Source: Magnetovibrio blakemorei (GTDB taxonomy: Bacteria > Pseudomonadota > Alphaproteobacteria > Rhodospirillales > Magnetovibrionaceae). From it: DNA of 35,333 bases. The notes beneath the pieces were generated by a model. The model was not told the DNA's origin and did not search any database. It saw only the letters and a list, made by a program, of their open reading frames with translations. Both the position numbers and the translations under genes were made by a program. This document shows, in pieces, positions 8,536 through 16,475 of this stretch; position 1 is the stretch's first letter, and every line of letters begins with the position of its first letter. The DNA lies in contig NZ_MCGG01000020.1 in NCBI RefSeq assembly GCF_001746755.1, positions 1-35,333 on the forward strand, in the 5' to 3' direction.

Positions 8536-9756
8536 ATGCTCATCACCGTAATCGGCATCGGCGACGATGGCCTCATGGGGCTGACGCCCACGGCTAAGAC
8601 TTTGGTGGATGGAGCCGAAGTTTTGGTCGGCGGCGAACGCCATTTGGCCAAAGCCCCCGATGTTCAGGCCGAACGCTTCGATTGGTCCTTGGGCTTTGAG
8701 GCCACCTTGGATAAAATGGCCGATCTGGCGGACAAGCGCATCGTTGTGCTGGCATCCGGCGATCCGCTTTATTTTGGTGTGGGCGCAACGTTGATCCGGC
8801 GTTTTGGCGCGGAAAACGTGTTTGTGCTACCGGCGCCCGGTTCCGTCAGTTTGGCTTGCGCGCGCATGGGCTGGTCAATCCCCGATGTTCAAGTGGTGAC
8901 CATTCACGGGCGGGCACTGGAAAATTTAAGCCTTCATGTGACGCCGGGTGCTCGCCTGATTGTGCTGTCGCGCGACGGTGATAGCCCTAGCGAAGTGGCT
9001 GAGTTGCTGACCAGCAAAGGTTTTGGCCCCACCCGCATAACCGTTTTGGAACAGTTGGGCGGCGCGGACGAAGCGCGCCATGACGGGGTGGCGGAAAGCT
9101 GGCCAAACGAAACAAGGGCGCATCTCAATATTATCGCTCTGGACTGCGTTGGCGGGCCCAACGCCAAGCCCCTTTCGCGTCTGGCAGGCTTGCCCGACGA
9201 TGTATTTGAACACGACGGCCAAATCACCAAGCGTGAAGTCCGCGCTGTCACTTTGGCGCGCTTGGCCCCGTTGCCGGGTGAAGTGCTGTGGGACGTGGGT
9301 GCGGGGGCCGGGTCCATTGCCATTGAGTGGATGCGCACGGACAGATCGTGCACCGCCATCGCCATCGAGCGCGATGGGGATCGGGCCGCGTGTATTGCGC
9401 GCAACGCCAACTCCTTGGGTGTGCCGCGCTTGAAAATTGACTGTGCAGATGCTCAGGATGCGCTTGTGTCCCTCGCTGGTGCCCCTGATGCTGTGTTTGT
9501 CGGCGGCGGTGTGGGCGTGCCTGGGTTGCTGATAAAGGCCTGGAATCGCATACAACCCGGCGGGAGATTGGTGGCAAACGCCGTGACCGCCGAAGGCGCT
9601 GCCGAACTGCTTAAAATGAAACAAGTTCATGGCGGTGAGCTTATTCAGATATCCATCGCTCGTAATGAAAATAAAAATAAAGATATAACCTTATTCGAAA
9701 ATATGCGCACGGTGACCCAGTACTGTGCCATTAAGCCTTTGGAAACAAAAGCATGA
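8536..9756 (+). CDS. cobL: Precorrin-6Y C5,15-methyltransferase (decarboxylating), CbiE-CbiT fusion
   Basis: CobL methylates C-5 and C-15 and decarboxylates the C-12 acetate. The N-terminal CbiE half (about residues 1-190) has the tetrapyrrole-methylase pattern, with VLASGDPLYFGVG and LPAPGSVSLACARMGW. The C-terminal CbiT half (about residues 215-400) has SAM-binding motif I, LWDVGAGAGSIAIEW, near residues 250-264. The fused 406-residue form is standard for CobL; unfused CbiE and CbiT are more usual in dedicated anaerobic pathways. ATG 8536 has GGGGAG upstream. The stop overlaps the start of the next gene by four bases (ATGA). Confidence 0.96.
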   Translation: MLITVIGIGDDGLMGLTPTAKTLVDGAEVLVGGERHLAKAPDVQAERFDWSLGFEATLDKMADLADKRIVVLASGDPLYFGVGATLIRRFGAENVFVLPAPGSVSLACARMGWSIPDVQVVTIHGRALENLSLHVTPGARLIVLSRDGDSPSEVAELLTSKGFGPTRITVLEQLGGADEARHDGVAESWPNETRAHLNIIALDCVGGPNAKPLSRLAGLPDDVFEHDGQITKREVRAVTLARLAPLPGEVLWDVGAGAGSIAIEWMRTDRSCTAIAIERDGDRAACIARNANSLGVPRLKIDCADAQDALVSLAGAPDAVFVGGGVGVPGLLIKAWNRIQPGGRLVANAVTAEGAAELLKMKQVHGGELIQISIARNENKNKDITLFENMRTVTQYCAIKPLETKA

Positions 9757-12311
9757 AGAGAAGCAAAGAGGACTTGGCGCCGGGCAAATTGATCGGCGTC
9801 GGCATGGGGCCCGGTGCGCCCGACTTAATGACGGTGCGCGCCCGCCAAGTGGTGGAAAACGCCTCAGTGGTGGCACACATGCACGCCGAGGGTAAAGCTG
9901 GCATCGCTTTAGGAATCGCCAAACCGTTCTTGCGCGCCGATGTGCACATCCTTTCGGTGCCCGTGCCCATGGATGCGTCCAATGCGGATCGTCAACGGTG
10001 TTATGACGCCGCCATGCCTGAATTTCGCGGCGAATTGGAACAAGGTCATGACGTTGTCTTTTTATGTGAAGGCGACAGCTTGTTTTACGGTTCGTTCCAA
10101 TACGTGCAAGAGCGCCTGATCGAAGATTACGCCGTTGAAATTGTGCCCGGAGTGACGTCGTTGCAAGCGTGTAGCGCGGCTGTGAACTTGGCTTTGACCC
10201 GCGGCGATGAAACTTTCCACGTGTTGCCCGCAACCCTGCCTGCGGGCGCGCTTGCGGCGCGCCTGCGCGATCGCCACGCCAGCATCGCGCTGATGAAAAT
10301 TGGACGCCACGCCGGCAAGGTTAAGCGGGTTCTGGCGGCGACGGGGCGCTTGACAGATGCCGAATGGGTCGAAAAAGCCAGCACGCCAGAGCAGAAAACC
10401 GCAAAATTCAGCACCGTTGAAGGCAAAACCAGCTACTTTTCCATGGTGCTGTCCCCGGCGCGTCGCATCGACGTCCTCGACAACGTCGCGGCGGGCGCGG
10501 TGGTGTTGTGCTTGAACGCGGCAGGTTTGCAAACGGCAAAAGACCTTAAACAAGCCTTGCCCGGCGCCAGCCTGTGGGGCCGTGAAGGGCGCATCGCGGC
10601 GGCTGACGTTGATCGGCTTTATGCGGATACGGCAGAAACCTTGCGTGATTTGTACCGCCAGGGCACGCCCATGGTGGCGGTTATGTCGACGGGCATCGTT
10701 TTGCGCACGTTGGCGCCACTTCTCGTGGAAAAGCGTCTCGAGCCGCCGGTGGTCGCCGTTTCTTCGGACGGTGCGTTTGCCGTGCCGCTGTTGGGTGGAC
10801 ACAGAGGCGCCAATCGTTTGGCCCAAGCCATCGCTGAAGCCAGTTTTGGCTTTGCCGCCATCACCACGGCGGGCGATGTAAGCCTGGGTGTGGCGCTCGA
10901 TGAGCCACCTTTTGGCTGGACCGTGGCGAACCCCGAACGCGCCAAAGACGTTGCGGCGGCGTTGTTGAACGGAGATGAAGTGGGCCTTGAAGCCGACAGT
11001 GGTGATATAAGTTGGCTCGAACCTGCCGGATTTACCTCCGGCGCTCCGGTTGGTGTGCGCGTCACCCACTCGTCTCTCACGTCTGACGCCTCTTTGGTGC
11101 TGAACCCGCCCACCTTGACCCTGGGTGTGGGCTGTGAACGGGGTTGCGATGGTGCGGAATTGGCTCAACTTGTTAATGCTACTTTGGTGCAAGAAAATAT
11201 ATCTAAAAATTCAATCGCCTGTGTGGCCTCCATCGATGTGAAATCCGATGAAGCGGCGATCTTGGATTTGGCGCAGAATTTGGGCGTTCCGGCACGCTTT
11301 TTCACCCCAACTGAGTTGGAAAATTTCGCCCCTCATCTGCAAAATCCATCCGACATTGTGTTCGCGGAAGTCGGTTGTCATGGGGTGGCAGAGGGCGCGG
11401 CGCTGGCGGCGAGCGCGGGCGGAACGCTGTTGGTGGCCAAGCACAAATCTCGTCGCGCCACCTGCGCTGTGGGTCTCAACCCCCAAGGGGTGAAGCCGTT
11501 GAGCGTCGGAAAAGGTCGGGGTCGGTTGTTTGTTTTGGGCATTGGACCGGGAACCGACGCTTGGCGCACCCCGAAAGTCACCAACTTGATCAGCCAAGTC
11601 AGCGATGTGGTGGGCTACGGCTTTTACCTGGATTTGATTGAAGACCTGATCAAGGGCAAAACCCGCCATACGTCGATTTTGTCGGAAGAAGAAGCCCGCG
11701 TGCGCCAGGCGTTGGAGTTGGCGGCCGAAGGCAAAGACGTGGCGTTGATCAGTTCCGGCGATATTGGCATTTATGCCATGGCGACGTTGGTGTTTGAATT
11801 GCTGGATCGGGAAAACCGAGAGGACTGGAACAGGCTTTATATCCAAGTTGAACCCGGCATCAGTGCCTTTCAGGCCGCTGCGGCGCGCATCGGTGCCCCG
11901 GTTGGCCATGATTTCTGCCTGATTTCCCTGTCCGATCTGCTGACGCCTTGGGACGTCATCGAACGGCGCTTGAAAGCGGCGGCCCAAGGCGGCTTTGTGG
12001 TTTCGTTTTACAACCCGGTGTCGAAGCGACGGCGCACCCAACTGGCCCAGGCCCGCGATATCTTGCTCACCCATCGCCGTCCCGACACGCCCGTGGTGTT
12101 GGCCCGTCAATTGGGTCGCGCGGACGAAAAAATCGACGTGATCACCTTGGCGGAATTGACTCCGGACCATGCCGATATGCTGACGCTGGTGATGGTTGGC
12201 GGCGAGGACACGCGCTTGATTGAGCGCGGGCAAAATCGCTGGGTGTATACGCCGCGCGGTTATGGGGGCAAGATGGATACGAATTTAAACGGCGCAAAGC
12301 GCGTCCCTTAA
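9753..12311 (+). CDS. Triple fusion CobI-CbiG-CobJ (C20-methyltransferase, CbiG, C17-methyltransferase)
   Basis: One 852-residue reading frame carries three B12 enzymes. Residues about 11-255 are a CobI/CbiL precorrin-2 C20-methyltransferase, with GVGMGPGAPDLMTVRA near the start and the conserved CEGDSLFYGSF and EIVPGVTSLQA segments. Residues about 258-585 are CbiG: STGIVLRTLAPLL and PLLGGHRGANRLA mark the N-terminal part, and LGVGCERGCDGAEL at residues 457-470 marks the C-terminal CobE-like part. Residues about 589-840 are CobJ/CbiH, with LGIGPGTDAWRTP and ISSGDIGIYAMA. CbiG opens the lactone of cobalt-factor V in the early-cobalt route. No stop or frameshift separates the parts. The frame is coupled to cobL by ATGA and followed 15 bases later by the CigR-like gene. 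Confidence 0.93.
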   Translation: MKRSKEDLAPGKLIGVGMGPGAPDLMTVRARQVVENASVVAHMHAEGKAGIALGIAKPFLRADVHILSVPVPMDASNADRQRCYDAAMPEFRGELEQGHDVVFLCEGDSLFYGSFQYVQERLIEDYAVEIVPGVTSLQACSAAVNLALTRGDETFHVLPATLPAGALAARLRDRHASIALMKIGRHAGKVKRVLAATGRLTDAEWVEKASTPEQKTAKFSTVEGKTSYFSMVLSPARRIDVLDNVAAGAVVLCLNAAGLQTAKDLKQALPGASLWGREGRIAAADVDRLYADTAETLRDLYRQGTPMVAVMSTGIVLRTLAPLLVEKRLEPPVVAVSSDGAFAVPLLGGHRGANRLAQAIAEASFGFAAITTAGDVSLGVALDEPPFGWTVANPERAKDVAAALLNGDEVGLEADSGDISWLEPAGFTSGAPVGVRVTHSSLTSDASLVLNPPTLTLGVGCERGCDGAELAQLVNATLVQENISKNSIACVASIDVKSDEAAILDLAQNLGVPARFFTPTELENFAPHLQNPSDIVFAEVGCHGVAEGAALAASAGGTLLVAKHKSRRATCAVGLNPQGVKPLSVGKGRGRLFVLGIGPGTDAWRTPKVTNLISQVSDVVGYGFYLDLIEDLIKGKTRHTSILSEEEARVRQALELAAEGKDVALISSGDIGIYAMATLVFELLDRENREDWNRLYIQVEPGISAFQAAAARIGAPVGHDFCLISLSDLLTPWDVIERRLKAAAQGGFVVSFYNPVSKRRRTQLAQARDILLTHRRPDTPVVLARQLGRADEKIDVITLAELTPDHADMLTLVMVGGEDTRLIERGQNRWVYTPRGYGGKMDTNLNGAKRVP

Positions 12312-12326
12312 AGGATAATTTGATCT

Positions 12327-13001
12327 ATGATCTCACGAAAAGCCATCGCGACAGGATTGGCGGTCTTGTGTTTTTCCTCAACCGGATGGGCACAAAGCAC
12401 GTCTGAGGTGATCCGCGATTCTGTGTTCAGAGACATTGAACGGCGCATCATCAGCGAACATTACGGCGTCAAATTAGAAGATATTGACGCAAGAACCGGT
12501 ATGCCGAAATGGGCGGTAAAATCGTCGCGCGATGGCGAAGACGATCAAGACGATGAGGACAAAGACGAACAGAAAAACGGCAAGGGTAAAGACAAGGACA
12601 AGCATAAAAGTAAAGGTCAGGACAAGGGTCTGCCTCCGGGCTTGGCCAAGCGCAGCTCTTTACCGCCGGGCTTGCAAAAGCAGTATGACAAAAATGGCCG
12701 TCTGCCGCCGGGTTTGGCCAAGCGCGATTTACCCGATGACTTGCGTTCTAAGCTTCCTCGTCGCGTTGAAAACCAAGACGTGGTGGAGGTCGGAAACGAT
12801 GTGGTCCTGATTGACCGGGCTACGGGCGTAATTCTCGACACCATATTGGGTGTGCTAAACGGTCGTTCCTCAACGACGCCGGGGTCAACCTCTGGACAGT
12901 TCCTTTTGCCCGATCCGGGTCCGCAAAATTCCGTCAATACCGGGGCGGAGCCGCAAAGTGCCATGGGGCGCTTTTTTAGAAATATTTTTGGAGGCCAATA
13001 G
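12327..13001 (+). CDS. Secreted CigR-like protein with LPPGL repeats, inside the cob operon
   Basis: A signal peptide ends near residue 23 (GWAQS). A helical part to about residue 60 is followed by a highly charged Asp/Glu/Lys stretch (residues 66-100), then three LPPGL(A/Q)K motifs at residues 102-108, 112-118 and 126-132, then the segment DLPDDLRSKLPRR. A short beta-rich part, VVLIDRATGVILDTIL, follows. This order resembles CigR/RcnB-related periplasmic proteins as I recall the family; it is not an alignment. The protein has no known step in B12 synthesis. AAAGGA precedes ATG 12327, and the flanking gaps are 15 bases and 3 bases, so it is co-transcribed with the cob genes. A periplasmic role linked to cobalt is only a guess. 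Confidence 0.7.
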   Translation: MISRKAIATGLAVLCFSSTGWAQSTSEVIRDSVFRDIERRIISEHYGVKLEDIDARTGMPKWAVKSSRDGEDDQDDEDKDEQKNGKGKDKDKHKSKGQDKGLPPGLAKRSSLPPGLQKQYDKNGRLPPGLAKRDLPDDLRSKLPRRVENQDVVEVGNDVVLIDRATGVILDTILGVLNGRSSTTPGSTSGQFLLPDPGPQNSVNTGAEPQSAMGRFFRNIFGGQ

Positions 13002-13004
13002 CCG

Positions 13005-13769
13005 ATGACTGTCCACTTTATCGGTGCCGGACCCGGCGCACCGGATTTGATTACGGTGCGAGCCCTCAACTTGATCAAAAGCTGTCCGGTGGTGTTGTAC
13101 GCCGGGTCTCTGGTGCCCCGCGAAATTGTGGACCAAGCCAGTGCAAACGCCCGCGTCATCGACACCGCCCCCCTGCATTTGGATGAAATCATCGACGAAA
13201 TGCAAGCCGCCCACGCCAACGGCCAAGATGTGGCGCGGGTGCATTCCGGTGATCCATCCATTTATGGGGCCATCGCGGAACAAATGCGCCGCTTGGACGC
13301 CTTGGGCATCGATTACGACGTAACGCCCGGCGTGCCTGCATTCGCCGCCGCCGCCGCGCTGTTGAAACGGGAATTGACCCTGCCCGATATCAGCCAGTCC
13401 ATCGTTTTGACCCGCACTTCGGTGCGCGCCAGCTCCATGCCCGAAGGCGAAACCCTGGAAAACTTCGCCAAAACCGGCGCGACTCTGGCGGTGCATCTTT
13501 CGGTCAACAACTTAGGCCCGGTGATCAAGCAGCTCAGCCCCTATTATGGCGCAGACTGTCCGGTTGCGGTGGTCTATCGCGCCAGCTGGCCGGACGAGGC
13601 GGTGGTGACGGGCACCTTGGCCGATATCCGTCCCAAAGTGAAGGAAGCGGGCTTCACCCGTACTGCCCTGATTTTGGTTGGTCGGGTGTTGGGAGCGGAA
13701 GCGTTCACCGACAGCAAGCTCTACAACGCCGCACACAGCCACGTCTTGCGCGAATCGAAGTCTTTGTAA
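13005..13769 (+). CDS. cobM: Precorrin-4 / cobalt-precorrin-4 C11-methyltransferase
   Basis: CobM (CbiF) adds the methyl group at C-11. The N-terminal motif [18 protein letters not shown] begins at residue 3. [24 protein letters not shown], the [14 protein letters not shown] segment and the [14 protein letters not shown] stretch are all characteristic of this methylase subfamily. The 254 residues match the usual length. GGAGG lies upstream of ATG 13005, inside the end of the CigR-like gene. It is the last gene of the + strand operon that starts at cbiX. An AT-rich hairpin follows before the convergent cobK. Confidence 0.96.
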   Translation: MTVHFIGAGPGAPDLITVRALNLIKSCPVVLYAGSLVPREIVDQASANARVIDTAPLHLDEIIDEMQAAHANGQDVARVHSGDPSIYGAIAEQMRRLDALGIDYDVTPGVPAFAAAAALLKRELTLPDISQSIVLTRTSVRASSMPEGETLENFAKTGATLAVHLSVNNLGPVIKQLSPYYGADCPVAVVYRASWPDEAVVTGTLADIRPKVKEAGFTRTALILVGRVLGAEAFTDSKLYNAAHSHVLRESKSL

Positions 13770-13792
13770 TTCATGCATAATTTAAGCGCAAA

Positions 13793-13809
13793 GAAATAAA
13801 CGTTATTTC
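13793..13809. terminator. Weak AT-rich hairpin between convergent cobM and cobK
   Basis: GAAATAA and TTATTTC form a seven-base-pair stem around a three-base loop, in the 46-base gap between the two convergent stop codons. It is AT-only apart from the end pair, so it would be a weak bidirectional terminator at best. Confidence 0.3.
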
Positions 13810-13815
13810 ATAATC

Positions 13816-14571
13816 TTATTTTATGGCGATATGGTCGTTCAGCCACTGCACCGCTGCGGCGACGGAGTGCGCCCGTTCGCCGTCCGTCGGCGGCGGGCGG
13901 CGGATCAGCACGATGCGCGCGCCAACCTGTGCGGCGGCATCGATTTTGCTGCGGGTGGCGTCGCCGCCGCTGGCTTTGCTGACCAAGGTGTCGATCTTGT
14001 GCCCCCGCATCAGGGCCACTTCGTCCTCCACAGCAAAGGGCGGACGGCCATAAACGAACGTAGCGTTTTCAAGAGCCTCTGAGGGGACCGATGGGGCCAG
14101 CAAACGCACCAGCAAATGAACATTTGCAAGACCGTTAAAAGCCTCCAAGTGTTTGCGTCCGATGGTGATAAACGCTGCGCTAGAGGTGCGCGCCACCAGC
14201 CGGGCGGCCTCTTCGGCATCGGGCACAAACACCACATCAGTATCTTCGGGTAAGCTCCACGAGGGACGATCCAGATGCAGACACGGAACGCTGGCTGCCA
14301 GACAGGCCCAAGCGGCATTGCGGGTTATTTGGGTAGCGAAGGGATGGGTGGCATCAATGACGGCCAAGATACCTTGGTGGCGGAGAAATTCAGCCAAACC
14401 CTCAGCCCCACCAAAAGAGCCGATGCGTACCCGATACGGCAGCTCAGTGGGCTTATCGGTGACCCCGGAAAGGGCGATGGTCACATCCAAATCCGGGCGT
14501 TGTTCAGACAGGGCTGCGGCCAATTGGACGGCCTCGGCAGTGCCACCGAGAATGAGAATGGGGGCGCTCAT
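13816..14571 (-). CDS. cobK: Precorrin-6A / cobalt-precorrin-6A reductase
   Basis: CobK (CbiJ) reduces the macrocycle of (cobalt-)precorrin-6A with NADPH. The start ILILGGTAEAVQLAAAL is the family nucleotide-binding loop. The motifs VIDATHPFATQITRNA, LHLDRPSW and VSKASGGDATRSKIDAA are diagnostic. The 251 residues are normal. The ATG at 14571 overlaps the stop of cbiD by four bases, so cbiD and cobK form a two-gene operon opposite to the cob genes on either side. CobK and CbiJ cannot be told apart by sequence reading; the neighbouring cbiD suggests the cobalt-containing substrate. Confidence 0.95.
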   Translation of the reverse strand: MSAPILILGGTAEAVQLAAALSEQRPDLDVTIALSGVTDKPTELPYRVRIGSFGGAEGLAEFLRHQGILAVIDATHPFATQITRNAAWACLAASVPCLHLDRPSWSLPEDTDVVFVPDAEEAARLVARTSSAAFITIGRKHLEAFNGLANVHLLVRLLAPSVPSEALENATFVYGRPPFAVEDEVALMRGHKIDTLVSKASGGDATRSKIDAAAQVGARIVLIRRPPPTDGERAHSVAAAVQWLNDHIAIK

Positions 14572-15731
14572 GACGACATTTCGGGGGCTTGGATGAGACC
14601 GATGCGCTGGCCCTTGCGGTCATAAATCCACACCTCAACGTCTGTGCCCCCGGCCAAAGTCGCCAAGGCCACTTCGCGGGCTTGGCGGGCGATGATGGCG
14701 GCCAACAAATCGGACCGATCGCCGGCCAGCTCCAAAACCCGCTGCGCCGTGATGGCGGTGCGGGACTCGTGAACCGCTTCGGGTGAGCCGCCAACGGATT
14801 TGAGCAAAGCCGATAAACGCGCAAAATCAATTTGGGAACGGGCAGAATGCAAATCCATCGCCCCTTGGGCCAGTTTGGCGATTTTCGCAAAACCGCCGGC
14901 AATGGTGAGACGTTCTATGGGATGTGAGCGCACGTACTTGAGCAGCCCCCCGGCAAAATCGCCCATATCGATGAGCGCTTCTTCGGGCAGGGCCAACAGG
15001 GCATTGGCAGCTTGTTCGGAGGTGCGCCCTGTCGACGCCAACACGTGGGTGAAGTTTTGGGCGCGGGCCACGTCAATGCCGCGATGAATGGAATGAATCC
15101 AGCTGGAACACGAAAACGGCACCACAATTCCGGTGGTGCCCAGAACCGAAAGGCCGCCAATGATGCCCAAGCGGCTGTTCATGGTTTTTTTGGAAGCCTC
15201 AAGGCCACCGGGAATGGAAAGGGTGACTTCCACGTCGGGGAGGGGGGCGCTCAACGTGACATCGTCACGGCGTTGAACGCCCAGGGCCACACTCACCAGG
15301 GCATCGGCGATTTGCTGGCGGGGTCCGGGGTTGATGGCGGGCTCACCGGGGGGTAGTGGCAGCCCCTCAAGGGTGACCGTACCCACGCCGTCTCCGGCAA
15401 AAAATTGAAGGCCTGTGCCCGCTGCGCCCAAACGCACTTCGGCGATAACTTCCAGGCCATGGGTCACATCGGGGTCGTCTCCGGCATCCTTGATAATGCC
15501 GGCACGGGCAAAATCGTCGGCCAAAACGTGGGTGTGCAGATGAAATGTTGGCGTTTCGCCCCGTGGCAAACGAATGGTAACAGAGGTGTCGAAGTGTCGG
15601 GTCAAAAGGGCGCGATACGCCGCCGCCGCAGAAGCCGCCGCGCATGCGCCCGTCGTCCACCCTTTGCGCAAAGGACGTTCGGTGGGCTTTCGCCCGGAAG
15701 GAGAAGGCTCTTGGGACGGATTTTTCATCAT
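14568..15731 (-). CDS. cbiD: Cobalt-precorrin-5B C1-methyltransferase CbiD
   Basis: CbiD methylates C-1 in the anaerobic-type pathway, where CobF does the job in the aerobic one. The N-terminal signature RKGWTTGACAAASAAAAYRALL begins near residue 24, and the SCSSWIHSIHRGIDVARA segment and the TSEQAANALLALPEEALIDMGDFAG region are typical of the family. The 387 residues are a normal length. The frame begins with two successive methionines, at 15731 and 15728. The first has no strong ribosome binding site, so the exact start is open by one codon. The gene is divergent from sco1 with 133 bases between them. Confidence 0.94.
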   Translation of the reverse strand: MMKNPSQEPSPSGRKPTERPLRKGWTTGACAAASAAAAYRALLTRHFDTSVTIRLPRGETPTFHLHTHVLADDFARAGIIKDAGDDPDVTHGLEVIAEVRLGAAGTGLQFFAGDGVGTVTLEGLPLPPGEPAINPGPRQQIADALVSVALGVQRRDDVTLSAPLPDVEVTLSIPGGLEASKKTMNSRLGIIGGLSVLGTTGIVVPFSCSSWIHSIHRGIDVARAQNFTHVLASTGRTSEQAANALLALPEEALIDMGDFAGGLLKYVRSHPIERLTIAGGFAKIAKLAQGAMDLHSARSQIDFARLSALLKSVGGSPEAVHESRTAITAQRVLELAGDRSDLLAAIIARQAREVALATLAGGTDVEVWIYDRKGQRIGLIQAPEMSS

Positions 15732-15864
15732 GGGTTACTGTAATCTTGGAGATGGGCTCGGGCAACGCTAGACTGGTGCGCCCGCTTGACCCTTGCGATA
15801 GAGGGCTATGGCTCGTATTGTTGGCGCCGTAAAATGAATAGCAGAGACACGTCAGGGATATATT

Positions 15865-16464
15865 ATGAAACGCATTGCATTAATCGCCGTCGCCGCATTG
15901 ATATTTGTCGTCGTCGCGACGGTCGGCCGTTTTTATTTATTGGGCGATCCCGAATCGGGTTCTGCCAGCGTTGGAACGGTCAGCATTGGTGGCCCGTTCA
16001 CCCTGACCGATCAAACGGGCAAAGTGGTCACGGATGCGGATTTCAGCGGCAAGTATATGCTGATTTACTTTGGCTATACGTATTGCCCTGATGTGTGTCC
16101 GACGTCGCTCAGCATCATGTCCGACGCCTTGGATCAGTTGAGCCCGGCAGAGCTGGATAAAGTTGTGCCGATCTTCATTTCCATCGACCCGGAGCGCGAT
16201 ACCTCTGCCGCTTTGGCCGATTTTGTACCGCACTTTCACAACAAGTTGGTGGGCCTCTCGGGCACGCCGGAACAAACCAAAGCGGTGGCGCGGGCTTATA
16301 AAGCTTACTTCGCCAAGGTGAGTGGTGAAGATAAGGGCGACGCCTATACAATGGACCACAGTTCCATCACCTATCTGATGGGGCCGGACGGAAAATACGT
16401 CGCGCATTTCAGTCACGGCACCAAGGCCGATGTGATGGCAAAACGCTTGGCTGAGATCCTCTAG
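15865..16464 (+). CDS. SCO1/SenC family copper-binding thioredoxin-like protein
   Basis: SCO proteins bind copper on the outer face of the membrane and help build the CuA centre of cytochrome oxidase or take part in thiol redox control. One N-terminal membrane segment (about residues 4-24) anchors a thioredoxin fold. The copper ligands are Cys74 and Cys78 in YCPDVCP and His165 in MDHSS. The 199 residues are normal. No cytochrome oxidase genes lie nearby. Instead cobB begins 11 bases downstream, with its ribosome binding site overlapping the sco1 stop, so the two are likely co-transcribed. Whether the copper chaperone has any link to corrin synthesis is unknown. Confidence 0.93.
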   Translation: MKRIALIAVAALIFVVVATVGRFYLLGDPESGSASVGTVSIGGPFTLTDQTGKVVTDADFSGKYMLIYFGYTYCPDVCPTSLSIMSDALDQLSPAELDKVVPIFISIDPERDTSAALADFVPHFHNKLVGLSGTPEQTKAVARAYKAYFAKVSGEDKGDAYTMDHSSITYLMGPDGKYVAHFSHGTKADVMAKRLAEIL

Positions 16465-16475
16465 GAGCACCTTGC

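Noticed and set aside
11211-12233. Antisense frame of 340 residues opposite the CobJ part of the fusion
   Set aside because: No motif and no start signal, opposite clear methyltransferase motifs.
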